A stretch of DNA of 33,991 nucleotides from Verrucomicrobiales bacterium (GCA_028293375.1 JAQGOY010000224.1:1-33991); one strand, 5' to 3'. Positions 16,481 to 25,483 are shown, counted from the stretch's first letter. Notes: generated from the sequence alone by a model not told the origin. Translations and numbers: made by a program.

Positions 16481-19105
16481 CTAATGTTTGGGGACTTTAT
16501 TGACTACATTGGCAACATATGCCGACAGTTTACCTTTTATTTCCGCAGAAAAGTCGCTTGCCTCAATCCATTGGCGCGCTGATGCGGGGTTGTGTCTGGC
16601 TACACTCTCAGCTGCATTCCCGGCCGCCTGAACACGCAAATTTGGATTACCAATAGTGAGAGCCCATTCCCACGCTTCGGCAGGATGTTTATCAGCGATT
16701 GCACTGACGAGGGTTCCCACGGTGCTGTCCCGGTCGGCCCCTTCATTGAGTGAAGAAACCCAACGCGCCGCGCCGTTGGGATCACTTGACGCCCAAACAG
16801 TGGTTGCGGCCAGAACTGCTGGCAATCTGGAATCCCCTTTGAGTGTGGTTGCCCATCCAATTGCATTCTCCGGCTCTTGTTCGGCCCATGCCCGGGCTAA
16901 TGCTTGTGCGCCCGAGCTCCTGGAGCCTTCTGGTAACTGCTGGAGACGGGAAGCCCATACGCTGGGATCATTCATGTTGCCCGCCTGAAGAAAATTGAAG
17001 GCGTTCTCCAGTAATGGTTGCCGAACCCGTTCAGGCGCCTCCTGCAATAGCGAATCCATGCGACCCAAAGAATTCCCTCCATTGAGAAGGCTGCGGGCCA
17101 ATTGAGACACCAGCAGGTCCCCGGCGGGGCCGGGAGGAATATTTTTACTCATGGCCAGGGAGAGACTCGGGTCCTTGTAGGAAGCGGCGTTCAGCACGGA
17201 AGCTTTGAGTGACCTTGTCGTTTCGTTATCTGGTTGATCTTTCAACCATTCCCAAATTGCAGATTGCTGATGACTACCGTCATTTAGGATGGCGCTTCCG
17301 ATTGCTGGCATGAGTGCGGTTAACGAACCATCGGCAATTCGTGCATCGAGAAACTGTGTCGCCCCGGCATTCAGTTTGTCCGTAACGGAATTGGCGACCC
17401 CCTGCAAGTCATCGCTGGTGAAGCGGCCAGGATGATTCGCCAGCCAATTCATGGTGCCTTCAAAGTCCGTTTTGGCAGCCTGACCAAGCACGCGTGCGCC
17501 CGTGGTGGTTGCGAAATATCCAGAACGGCCTCCGGAAGGAACGCTGCCGCTTTCTTCAAGGGCAGATGCAGGATCCACCTCCGCTCTTCCAATCAACGCT
17601 GAGCGGATGATTTCATTTTGATCGACGCTGGACGGTAGATTTTTTGCCCATTGAATCGCTTGTTTTAAATCAGACTTTGCCCATGTCTGGGCTACACCCG
17701 CCAGCGCCTGCTCACGATTGTCGCCGCTCATTTTTTCAGCAGCACTTTTGGCGTTTTGAAGCGATGCCCGGGACAAGATGGCGAAAGCATCACGGACCGA
17801 ACTATCCCAATATGAACCGGCTTTCGGAACGCGTTCAGCAAGTTCTGCCAGTTTACCAGGCACCAGGCGAGCCACATCCGACAGTATGTCCCGGGCTCCC
17901 TCGTCCCAAACTTTTCCGCCCGATAGAACGGCATTTATCGCAGTTACGGGTGATTCGGTGAGCCATTCGTGAAGGAATTGTTTGCGCTGGGAGTCGTCCC
18001 CGTTCTTGCCCGAAAAGAAAACAAATGCCCCGGGAGCGTCAAGCTGAGCCCACTCGGAGATTAGGGCTCCTCGGAAAATTCTCCTTCGTGAGGGGTCGGA
18101 AAGTTTGGAAATGGCATCGAAAAGCAAAGGCATTGCCGAGGCGTTCGTGCCGTGGATTTCGTGCAAATGTCGCCATTCCGCAAATAACTTGCTTTGTTCA
18201 TAACTCGGGGGTGCATTTGTGGTGATCTTAGCCAACTCAGTGACAGGGCGGTTCTCTGCAGCCTTTGGCGTCATGAAGGTGTGGGTGTATCCAACAGGAA
18301 TACACACTGCGGTAACGAGTGCAGAAACGATCAAAATATTTTTGCTGGTGCTCATGAGGGTAAAAAGTCGTGTGGAAACATCTGCGGTTGTGGCAACCGT
18401 TCCAGCGGCTGTGGCCGTAGCGAAAACAGTCCCAGCAACTACTGCCGGAGCGGCCATAGCTCCAATTGCGACAGCAATTGCGACGGTGAAGACTGCCGTG
18501 GGTCTTGTGTTGTTTAGGACGTTTTCCAGTAACCCGGACATTCTTTCTTTTAACATTTCACGTCCTCGGGCCAATCGCTGTTTGACGGCATCTTCACTGA
18601 TGTGAAGCGTTTCAGCCACGGCCGAGACCGACTGTCCTTCACGATAATATAAAACTAAGGGCAACCGGTAGTTTTCGGGCAGTTTCGCCAGGTATATTCG
18701 AACCAGTTCTGCCTCTTCTTCGGTTGATGCGACGTCTGCAGGAGAAGGCGATTCATCGGGAAGCTCTATAGTCTCGTCCAGTGGATCATGTCCGCGCTGT
18801 CTGCGAAGGTGGGCTAATGCGGAATTTCTGGCGATTTGGGCCAGCCAGGATTTAAGGGATGCAGGATCGCGCAAGTCCCCGATTTTTTTCCATGCCGTGA
18901 GAAAAGCATCCTGGGCTGCATCTTCGCTGGCAGTAAAGTTGGTTAAGATGCCAAGAGCAATACCACAAACCATCGCCTGATAACGGCTCACAATTTCTAC
19001 AAAAGCCTTTTTTTCGCCGCGGCGAGCCGCCAACACCAGTTCGACATCCAAAGAGGTAATGTTGTTAAGCGGAGTAATTGTTTTTTTCTTTGACCAAAAC
19101 TTCAT
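16481..19105 (-). CDS. ECF sigma factor fused to membrane segments and a helical repeat domain
   Basis: An 874-residue multidomain regulator. Residues about 26-105 are sigma region 2 (DAAQDAFLTAWKKIGDLRD, then LKSWLAQIARNSALAHLRR). Residues about 135-190 are region 4 (LAKLPENYRLPLVLYYREG, then SVSAVAETLHISEDAVKQRLARG). Both are intact. A 40-residue Ala/Val-rich hydrophobic stretch (about 202-242), long enough for one or two passes, and a second segment at about 256-276 follow. The remaining roughly 590 residues are W/DP-type helical repeats such as ARAWAEQEPENAIGWATTLKG and VWASSDPNGAARWVSSL. ECF factors with C-terminal membrane and sensor extensions are known in Planctomycetes and relatives. 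Here the extension may take the place of a separate anti-sigma. The next gene encodes a paralog of the repeat domain. Confidence 0.88.
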   Translation of the reverse strand: MKFWSKKKTITPLNNITSLDVELVLAARRGEKKAFVEIVSRYQAMVCGIALGILTNFTASEDAAQDAFLTAWKKIGDLRDPASLKSWLAQIARNSALAHLRRQRGHDPLDETIELPDESPSPADVASTEEEAELVRIYLAKLPENYRLPLVLYYREGQSVSAVAETLHISEDAVKQRLARGREMLKERMSGLLENVLNNTRPTAVFTVAIAVAIGAMAAPAVVAGTVFATATAAGTVATTADVSTRLFTLMSTSKNILIVSALVTAVCIPVGYTHTFMTPKAAENRPVTELAKITTNAPPSYEQSKLFAEWRHLHEIHGTNASAMPLLFDAISKLSDPSRRRIFRGALISEWAQLDAPGAFVFFSGKNGDDSQRKQFLHEWLTESPVTAINAVLSGGKVWDEGARDILSDVARLVPGKLAELAERVPKAGSYWDSSVRDAFAILSRASLQNAKSAAEKMSGDNREQALAGVAQTWAKSDLKQAIQWAKNLPSSVDQNEIIRSALIGRAEVDPASALEESGSVPSGGRSGYFATTTGARVLGQAAKTDFEGTMNWLANHPGRFTSDDLQGVANSVTDKLNAGATQFLDARIADGSLTALMPAIGSAILNDGSHQQSAIWEWLKDQPDNETTRSLKASVLNAASYKDPSLSLAMSKNIPPGPAGDLLVSQLARSLLNGGNSLGRMDSLLQEAPERVRQPLLENAFNFLQAGNMNDPSVWASRLQQLPEGSRSSGAQALARAWAEQEPENAIGWATTLKGDSRLPAVLAATTVWASSDPNGAARWVSSLNEGADRDSTVGTLVSAIADKHPAEAWEWALTIGNPNLRVQAAGNAAESVARHNPASARQWIEASDFSAEIKGKLSAYVANVVNKVPKH

Positions 19106-19267
19106 AGGTTGATCTGCATTACATCAATTAGGATGCAGCGACTTTGAAGGCGGTGACATTTTGTTTCACAAGCGAATGCCTGATGCTTTGACTTGGACAG
19201 CAAAAGGAAGGCTGTAGGGCGAAGGAAGGAATGGAAAAGTCGGTTCATTCCATTCATGTGAGGTTCT

Positions 19268-20530
19268 CTAAGTCGAAGGCTTGCTCGCAAATTTTTGTAG
19301 AATCGGAAATAGTTGTTGGCAAAAGGCTTTGGACCCATAGCGGGAAAGGCAGATCTCTCGCAATTTGGTCGGCTGAAAGTTATTGAGCTTACTTTCCATT
19401 TCATTGAACGCCTCGATCAGGGCAGGCACATCGCCCGGTGGAATCAAGCGGCCAAGTTCCGGAGTCAGGATGGATTCGGGTCCGCCACATCTTGTGGCGA
19501 TCACAGGTTTACCCATAGCCAGCGCCTCAATCACTACTACCCCAAAAGTTTCAAATAAACTTGGCAAAACAAAAATGGTGGTGTTTTCCAAAAGTTCCCT
19601 TACCTGCGAGCGATCCAACTGCCCAAGGAACTCAACCTGAGTGTTAATTCCAAGTTCACTCGCATAACTCTCCAGACTCTCCCGCAAGTCGCCGATACCT
19701 GCGATCTTGAGTTGGACATCAGTTCGACCTTTGTAATTTTGAGCAAACGCACTCAATAAAAATTTTTGTCCCTTCTTTTCGTCTAAGGAAGCAATGTTGG
19801 TTAGCACCAAATTTGATCCGCGCGGTCTAAATTCAGGCGTTTTTTCGAAACGCGAGTCGAGCACGTTGGGCATGAACGTCCAGTCCAGATTAAATTCCGA
19901 GCTCAGAAGCGAGCAAAAAGGGGGACTCACCGCCATTCGAACGTCAGCGTCGGAAAAAGCCTTCGCAGCTTTCCTTTTTAGAGCGCCGCCAACCAATTTC
20001 CGCGCAAAATAAGTACTGTGCTCAGTAATGACGTAAGGGATTCCGAGGCTCTTTCGTATTTTGGAGGCCAGTATCCCTGCATAAAGCGAATTGTGGGCAT
20101 GAATGATATCCGGTTTGCCAAACTTCTTGATGTATTCTTTTACTGCAACGAAGCCAGCTCTTGTCCATCCCGAGGCGTCATTGGCCAGACCAGGCCGAAG
20201 CAAATACAAACCTTCATTTCTGACGACATCGAAATTTTGCACCCGGTCAAAAGTTACAAACGAAGATGCGTTTAGTAATTTTCTGAAACTCAATGCAGCC
20301 AGACCCGAAAGGGAATAGCTTTTTAAGCTGGCATGAACATTTCTTCCTGTAAGTTTTGCAAGGAATGCTTTTGATAGCATAGGCAACGAAAATTGCAGCT
20401 TTACCGAGACGAAACCTATTTTCGATGCCGTTTCGGAGGCCAGGGCTCGTGCCTGGTCCAGTTGGAAAATTCCGTCCAGACTGGTGGCGCTGGTGTTAAT
20501 CTGCTCGGATGGAATAATCAAAATGTGCAT
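19268..20530 (-). CDS. GT4-family glycosyltransferase (GT-B fold)
   Basis: A 420-residue cytoplasmic glycosyltransferase. The N-terminal domain contains PDIIHAHNSLYAGILAS (140-156) and ITEHSTY, typical acceptor-side motifs. The C-terminal donor domain has NIASLDEKKGQKFLLSAF, KIAGIGDL and VEFLGQLDRSQV, then the E-x7-E motif (Glu327 and Glu335 in FETFGVVVIEALAMGKPVIA) and CGGPESI. Retaining transfer of a sugar from a nucleotide donor to a polysaccharide or glycolipid is expected; donor and acceptor are not predictable. It is the last gene of a minus-strand run with two other glycosyltransferases and a GspE-like ATPase, so surface glycoconjugate synthesis is a reasonable inference. About 160 bp separate it from the sigma fusion gene. 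Confidence 0.9.
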   Translation of the reverse strand: MHILIIPSEQINTSATSLDGIFQLDQARALASETASKIGFVSVKLQFSLPMLSKAFLAKLTGRNVHASLKSYSLSGLAALSFRKLLNASSFVTFDRVQNFDVVRNEGLYLLRPGLANDASGWTRAGFVAVKEYIKKFGKPDIIHAHNSLYAGILASKIRKSLGIPYVITEHSTYFARKLVGGALKRKAAKAFSDADVRMAVSPPFCSLLSSEFNLDWTFMPNVLDSRFEKTPEFRPRGSNLVLTNIASLDEKKGQKFLLSAFAQNYKGRTDVQLKIAGIGDLRESLESYASELGINTQVEFLGQLDRSQVRELLENTTIFVLPSLFETFGVVVIEALAMGKPVIATRCGGPESILTPELGRLIPPGDVPALIEAFNEMESKLNNFQPTKLREICLSRYGSKAFCQQLFPILQKFASKPST

Positions 20531-20596
20531 GAATTTTTGCTCGATTAAAAAAAGCTATCAATAATTGTAAAACAGAAACTGTAGTTATCTAAATGG

Positions 20597-21640
20597 TTAA
20601 TTTTGAATTGTAGTTTCGAGGGTCACTTTCGAAAAAGTACAGGTCCCCACGCGGCTTGGGTTTTGAGGGGTCATCCGTGCAATGGGCGCCGCAAAAAAAT
20701 CTCTAATCAACCCAAATCTGGAAAGTTTGAATTTGACCACCAGGGCATATTGTTTGATGGATTTCATTTCTTTCTCGCTGAAAAGGGACCCTTTACTGCT
20801 GATAGAAAGTAATTTTGCGAGTTCTTTTCCATGGCCGCTCCGGATGGCGTTGCCCATAATATCGACTCCCATCACGCGGAGTCCTTCTTTGTATTTATTT
20901 AATAATCCTTTTTCCTGGATCTTGGTGCAGGCGTACTCGAAGACCGTTACCCTGCTCTGGAGCTTGGGAAGCTGGTGAAAACCGATTCGTGAGAGACTGT
21001 CGTCCGATATGCGAAGAAAAACATCAGGTTGCAAGTCCAGGCGCTTCGCGAACTTCATGGGCCACAACAAACTGCGTATGTGCAATTCCACGTCCTGCCA
21101 CAGCTTCAAGTCGTTTCTCCACATCCCAACCTCCTGGAAGGACGATTTTTTCCACAATGGCCCGGTTCCCTGGCAAACAGGGTCATTTTTGAGGACCCTC
21201 ATCAGGTCATCTTCGCCTGTCTCGACATTCCAGAGCAAATTCAAGTCGTAGGGTTCTTTTTTGAATAGCAGCATCGGGAAGATAACGAAATCACAGCCAG
21301 GATTGGCTTCCATTGCCTTGACTCGCTGTTCCAGGCAAAAAGGCGCCATGAGATCATCCGTATCCAGGAACATCACGTAATCACCGGTGGAGTTATCGAC
21401 GGCAATATTACGGCAGGTACAGGCGCCTTTTGGTTCCCGGTCACGGGTCTGAATTCTTACTCGCGGATCCTTTTCTGCGTATTCCTTTAGAATCTGCAAG
21501 CTATTATCACTGCTTCCATCATCGACAACCATCCATTCCCAATAAGGATAGGTTTGATTGAAAATGGAGACCGCCGTTTCGCCAACGATGTAGCCACGAT
21601 TAAAACTTGGAGTGATAATGGAAACGACTTTATGGCTCAT
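20597..21640 (-). CDS. GT2-family glycosyltransferase (GT-A fold)
   Basis: A 347-residue inverting glycosyltransferase. The N-terminal GT-A domain begins VVSIITPSFNRGYIVGETAV. The nucleotide-binding VVDDGSSDNS is at 38-47, GACTCRNIAVDNSTGDYV follows, and the metal-binding DxD equivalent LDTDDL is at 92-97. The C-terminal part is helical, with LWQDVELHIR probably supplying the catalytic base (an ED-like motif). There is no membrane segment. Neighbours are a GT4 transferase downstream and a GT21-like transferase upstream. The 124-bp upstream gap contains an inverted repeat 9-40 nt before the ATG, so it may have its own promoter or leader control. Confidence 0.9.
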   Translation of the reverse strand: MSHKVVSIITPSFNRGYIVGETAVSIFNQTYPYWEWMVVDDGSSDNSLQILKEYAEKDPRVRIQTRDREPKGACTCRNIAVDNSTGDYVMFLDTDDLMAPFCLEQRVKAMEANPGCDFVIFPMLLFKKEPYDLNLLWNVETGEDDLMRVLKNDPVCQGTGPLWKKSSFQEVGMWRNDLKLWQDVELHIRSLLWPMKFAKRLDLQPDVFLRISDDSLSRIGFHQLPKLQSRVTVFEYACTKIQEKGLLNKYKEGLRVMGVDIMGNAIRSGHGKELAKLLSISSKGSLFSEKEMKSIKQYALVVKFKLSRFGLIRDFFAAPIARMTPQNPSRVGTCTFSKVTLETTIQN

Positions 21641-21648
21641 GTGATTTT

Positions 21649-21680
21649 GACGCCTAATTTTTGCTTAGGGTCGAGGCGTC
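21649..21680 (-). repeat. inverted repeat in the leader of the GT2 gene
   Basis: GACGCCT (21649-21655) and AGGCGTC (21674-21680) form a perfect 7-bp stem with an 18-nt loop. An alternative inner stem, CCTAA with TTAGG, is also possible. It ends 9 nt before the GT2 start codon on the minus strand and could act as an operator or as an mRNA structure near the ribosome-binding site. Confidence 0.4.
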
Positions 21681-21764
21681 CATTGCTCGAGTAATCTACA
21701 CGGCCGAGTTAATTTCCATCAAACTATAAATCCTAGAGGCACTATCAATTGAATGGATTGAGAT

Positions 21765-22910
21765 CTACTTTGAGGGAACCAGTTTGCCGCTCCTTCCCAC
21801 ACGGTAAAATTGGCCACTCCAAACCACATGATTACCAGCAAATGACTGCAGCCATACGAATGCGCCAAGAATGTCCCGAATTGGAACCAGCCAAAGGTAT
21901 TTTATGTGAGCTTTCGATTGCGTGAATCGCCACTGGAGCTGATTGACTACTGAGATCCGTATCAGCAGGCAAATCAAGAGCATGTGAAGCACGTGCTCGG
22001 CCTGCTCAACCGATGCGCTCAAATACCACAATACTGGCCAAAGGGTGGGGTTCGAAAGGATGCTAAAGAAATAGGGAAAGGGTTGCGACACTCTCACGGT
22101 CCTCGCCCAACGCAATTGATGCGAATAAACGCCCCTCCAATTTGATTTGGACTCCATGCACTTTACAGGCAACCTGGAAAAAACAACTTCCTTCCCGCTT
22201 TCGCATATCTTTCTTCCCATCCAATAATCGTCGGCAAGGTAATCTTTCAGGACTTGAAATAAATTGAGCTCTTCAATTTGCTTCTTCCGAAGGATCATCG
22301 ACGCGCCAAGGGCGAAATTGACGGGTTTCAATGAAGCTGCCTGCAAGACCTGGCTCCAAAAATCGGCGTTGGTGGTGATCGCTTCATAACGCATCGCCAG
22401 GGTCGTTGGGTTTGCTAGTTCGTAGAAACTATGAATCAATCCTATTTGTTCGTCTTTCAGCATGGGAATGGTCTCACGAAGAAAGTTTGGTCCCGCCAGC
22501 ACATCGGCATCACTGATTGCCACGAAATCGTGCTTGATTTCGGAGGAAAGATGGCACAAAGAACTGACCTTGGCGTTTGGTCCAAGAACTGGATCACAAA
22601 TGATCAGCGAAGCATCAATCTTCGGGTATTTTGAAATGAGGTCACGAACGATGTCGCAAACGCTGTCATCTTCGGACGCCACCCCTAATAGAATTTGAAG
22701 GGGAGCGTTGTATTCCTGAAGAAACCAGCTTTCTAAGCACTTCCGGGTATTCTCGTCAGAACCTTTCAAAGGCTTCAAAATGGTGATCGCGGGCGCGAAA
22801 TCGGGTAGATTCTCGACTTCGCGCAATGGAAATCGAATTGCTACCGTCCACTGCCATAAAAGCAGGGCAATGCTCAGGGCAGCGAGAATTGAAAAGGCCA
22901 ATGGAACCAT
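21765..22910 (-). CDS. GT21-like membrane glycosyltransferase (ceramide glucosyltransferase/HpnI type)
   Basis: A 381-residue membrane glycosyltransferase. An N-terminal membrane helix (about 4-24) precedes a GT-A domain: ITILKPLKGSDENTRKCLESW, Asp81-Asp82 in SEDDSV, ISDADV (132-137), ALGASMILRK, LADDYWMGRKI (225-235) and the (Q/R)xxRW-type motif in HQLRWAR (264-270). C-terminal hydrophobic helices follow. These are the signatures of GT21, which transfers sugar to ceramide or, in the bacterial HpnI group, N-acetylglucosamine to bacteriohopanetetrol. Whether the lipid is a hopanoid or another lipid cannot be decided, because no hpn genes are in the window. The start is 8 bp after the ATPase stop, implying one transcript. 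Confidence 0.85.
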   Translation of the reverse strand: MVPLAFSILAALSIALLLWQWTVAIRFPLREVENLPDFAPAITILKPLKGSDENTRKCLESWFLQEYNAPLQILLGVASEDDSVCDIVRDLISKYPKIDASLIICDPVLGPNAKVSSLCHLSSEIKHDFVAISDADVLAGPNFLRETIPMLKDEQIGLIHSFYELANPTTLAMRYEAITTNADFWSQVLQAASLKPVNFALGASMILRKKQIEELNLFQVLKDYLADDYWMGRKICESGKEVVFSRLPVKCMESKSNWRGVYSHQLRWARTVRVSQPFPYFFSILSNPTLWPVLWYLSASVEQAEHVLHMLLICLLIRISVVNQLQWRFTQSKAHIKYLWLVPIRDILGAFVWLQSFAGNHVVWSGQFYRVGRSGKLVPSK

Positions 22911-22917
22911 CGGCAGA

Positions 22918-24138
22918 CTATGCTTCGTCCACGGAAATCACGCGAAGGATTTCTTCAAGAGGGCTTTCGCCGATTGCTACCCTGTGCAGGCCCTTTTGCC
23001 ACATGGTTTGCATCCCTCGCTGGATAGCTACCTGTTGCAAAGCGCGGGTCGGAAGTTTTTGTAATACCGCGTCACGGAAAGCCGCGTCGACAGTCAAAAG
23101 TTCAGTGACGGACGATCTGCCGGAGAATCCAGTTTGCATGCATTGTTCACAACCAGCGCCTTTTCTGAAGTGAGCAGTCTCGGCCATTTCCCTGGGGATA
23201 AGCGCTAAAAGCCCGGCTTCGGGCTCGTAAGGTTGGGAGCAATAAGTGCAGTTTTTGCGGATCAATCGGACGCCTAGTACCCCAATGATACTGGAGGAAA
23301 GCAGAAACGGCTCGATATTCATGTTAATCATACGGGCGAACACCCCGGCCGTACTGCCGCTGTGGATGGTGCTGATCACTAAGTGCCCGGTCAACCCGGC
23401 CTGCACGGCAATCGCTGCCGTTTCGGGATCTCGGATTTCACCTACCATAATCACCTGAGGGTCTTGTCTCATCAGCGATCGCAGTGCGATCGGATAAGTG
23501 AAATTTTGCGCGGCATTGGTTTGCGCCTGCGAAATCATCGGCAAACTGAACTCCACTGGGTCTTCAACAGTGGCAATACTCATTGTCGATCCGGACCGCT
23601 GCACAAGGTGATAAAGCGCGGAATATATCGCCGTTGTTTTTCCAGAGCCGGTGGGACCGGTCAAAAGGATCAGACCGCTGGGCTTGGTTAACATTTTCAG
23701 AAACACTTCAACCGTTTCCGGGTCGAAGCCAAGAGAGTGAATATCAAAGCTGCGGTTGCTCGGATCGAAAAGGCGCACGACAATTTTCTCTCCGCGGGTC
23801 GTGGGGAAAATGGAAATTCGCTGTTCCACCCCTCCCAGTTCAGGATCGGCTGGCGCATGGCCTTCCTGTGGCAAGCCATTTTGATAGGTGATCAGGTTGG
23901 CCAATACCTTGAAGCGTCCGGAGATCTTTTCCATGTACTCCAACGGCAAATGAACGAGCTCCTGCAGCACTCCATTTAACCGAATTCTTACGACAAGAGT
24001 CGTTTCCCACGGTTCAATATGGATGTCGCTGGCCCCTGCTTTGATGGCATCCATGAGCAGGTATTTAACTAGTAATCCAATTTCCACCCCATTGGCGGTG
24101 GAAGTTTCTGAATGAAGGTAATTGATCGTTTCGCTCAC
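22918..24138 (-). CDS. GspE/PilB-family secretion ATPase, short form lacking the N1 domain
   Basis: A 406-residue hexameric ATPase of the type II secretion/type IV pilus family. Residues about 20-130 are the N2 domain (AGASDIHIEPWET, VVRIRLNGVLQEL). Walker A GPTGSGKTT is at 161-169, the Asp box ATVEDPVE at 189-196, Walker B VIMVGEIRD at 229-237, and the His box GHLVISTIH at 251-259. Zinc tetracysteine residues are 297, 300, 330 and 333. All catalytic boxes are intact. It is about 150 residues shorter than usual, because the N-terminal MshEN/T2SSE_N region is missing. That region normally docks to the inner-membrane platform. No pilin, GspF or secretin gene is adjacent; its neighbours are glycosyltransferases. 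Confidence 0.92.
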   Translation of the reverse strand: MSETINYLHSETSTANGVEIGLLVKYLLMDAIKAGASDIHIEPWETTLVVRIRLNGVLQELVHLPLEYMEKISGRFKVLANLITYQNGLPQEGHAPADPELGGVEQRISIFPTTRGEKIVVRLFDPSNRSFDIHSLGFDPETVEVFLKMLTKPSGLILLTGPTGSGKTTAIYSALYHLVQRSGSTMSIATVEDPVEFSLPMISQAQTNAAQNFTYPIALRSLMRQDPQVIMVGEIRDPETAAIAVQAGLTGHLVISTIHSGSTAGVFARMINMNIEPFLLSSSIIGVLGVRLIRKNCTYCSQPYEPEAGLLALIPREMAETAHFRKGAGCEQCMQTGFSGRSSVTELLTVDAAFRDAVLQKLPTRALQQVAIQRGMQTMWQKGLHRVAIGESPLEEILRVISVDEA

Positions 24139-24184
24139 TTTAAAACATTTCTAAAGGAATTTCTGCCCTTGTTAAGAATCCATT

Positions 24185-24203
24185 AAAGACTAAACGAGTC
24201 TTT
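24185..24203. repeat. perfect 7-bp inverted repeat between the ATPase and amidohydrolase genes
   Basis: AAAGACT (24185-24191) and AGTCTTT (24197-24203) are separated by 5 nt. It lies 47 bp upstream of the ATPase start in a 277-bp divergent region. That position would suit an operator or a 5'-leader hairpin. The rest of 24139-24415 shows no gene and no convincing promoter. Confidence 0.4.
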
Positions 24204-24415
24204 CGCAAGCCAAATTCGTTTTTTCTTTCGAGGCTGCTCTTGTATTACACGTTGATTAGATGTTGTCGTTTTGCTGTTTGCTCACGTATTCGAATAGTTT
24301 CAGACGAATTCCGGGTTTAAATACTCCCCCGGATGCATTAAAGATCGCCGCTTTCCCTCTCATAGTCTCTTTTCAGCTCGATTTTTTATGTTTCTACCTC
24401 ACGATCGAATGGCCC

Positions 24416-25450
24416 ATGAATTCAATTCCTCCACTCCGACTCGATCCCATCGACTCCCATGTTCATGTTGTCGGGAACGGCAAAAATGGAAGTGGCTGTT
24501 GGCTTAAACTGAAAGGGAAACATGCCATTCTTGCACGATTTATGGTGGCTCAACTGGGCCTCGCTCAGAGTTCGCTTTCTGAAGACCTCGAAACGCTTTA
24601 TGTCGCAAGGTTATTGGAACTCCTACGCGCCTCCAGTCTCAAGAAGGCCATTATCCTCGCCCATGATCAGGTTTATCTTGCAAACGGATCGTTAATGGAA
24701 GGCGCGGGCTCCTTTTACGTTCCCAACGACTTTGTGCTGGAATTGGCCCGGACCAACGACGAATTTTTGCCTGCCGTTTCGATCCACCCAGCGCGAGCGG
24801 ATGCTATCGCTGAACTGGAACGTTGCGCCCAGCTGGGAGCGGTGATGATGAAATGTCTTCCGAACTGTCACAATATTGATTGCTCCGATCGCCGCTACAC
24901 CAGCTTCTGGGAAAAAATGGCGGAGCTAAATATTCCTTTACTGGCTCACACAGGTGGAGAAAATACGGTGCCGGTAATTAATCCGGAATATTCGAATCCG
25001 AGGATTCTCACCCGTCCTTTGGAGTGCGGCGTAAAAGTGATTGCTGCCCATTGTGGAACGCGAAGCGGGCTTAGAGATCCGGATTATTTTGACGTGTTCG
25101 CCTCCATGATACCGAAATTCCCAAATTTATTTGGGGATAATAGCGCGTTCAACCTTCCTATGCGTTGTAAGCCAGTTCCAACCTGTCTTAGAGAACCGAT
25201 TGCTTCACGAATAATCCACGGTAGCGATTTTCCTGTTCCGGTCTCGGGGCGGTGGGCCAGGTTGAGGGGACTGATTTCCCAGGACGATTTCAAGAAATCA
25301 AAAGACATTGTAAATGTAATCGAAAGGGATTTTTTCCTTAAAAAAGCCATGGGATTCTCGGGCGACACGTTTACGCGAGTGCATGAACTTCTGCCGCCCA
25401 AAAAAAGCGGTTCATTTTTGGGGCAAGTCACAAAAAATAAAATAAAATGA
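24416..25450 (+). CDS. metal-dependent amidohydrolase-family hydrolase
   Basis: A 344-residue TIM-barrel hydrolase of the amidohydrolase superfamily (amidohydrolase_2/TatD-like). Candidate metal ligands are His15 and His17 in IDSHVHVVG, Lys146 in MMKCLPN (possibly carboxylated or substrate-binding), His178 in LAHTGGE, His212 in IAAHCGT, and Asp271 in HGSDFPVP. Together these are a complete set for one or two metals. The substrate is unknown. I chose the ATG at 24416 because the superfamily domain begins there; an in-frame ATG at 24260 would add 52 hydrophobic and Cys-containing residues that look untranslated. It stands alone after a divergent region, followed 33 bp later by an ECF sigma gene. 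Confidence 0.8.
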   Translation: MNSIPPLRLDPIDSHVHVVGNGKNGSGCWLKLKGKHAILARFMVAQLGLAQSSLSEDLETLYVARLLELLRASSLKKAIILAHDQVYLANGSLMEGAGSFYVPNDFVLELARTNDEFLPAVSIHPARADAIAELERCAQLGAVMMKCLPNCHNIDCSDRRYTSFWEKMAELNIPLLAHTGGENTVPVINPEYSNPRILTRPLECGVKVIAAHCGTRSGLRDPDYFDVFASMIPKFPNLFGDNSAFNLPMRCKPVPTCLREPIASRIIHGSDFPVPVSGRWARLRGLISQDDFKKSKDIVNVIERDFFLKKAMGFSGDTFTRVHELLPPKKSGSFLGQVTKNKIK

Positions 25451-25483
25451 ACCTTTCGGCCTGCAGTCCATTCTTCTTAACGA

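Noticed and set aside
19106-19267. ECF-type promoter (GAAAC ... AGTC) for autoregulation of the fused sigma gene
   Set aside because: The spacing between the two elements is about 19 nt, too long for ECF promoters, and the match is loose.
24260-24415. Upstream in-frame start of the amidohydrolase
   Set aside because: The hydrophobic, Cys-containing leader does not look like a signal peptide and the superfamily domain begins at the ATG at 24416.
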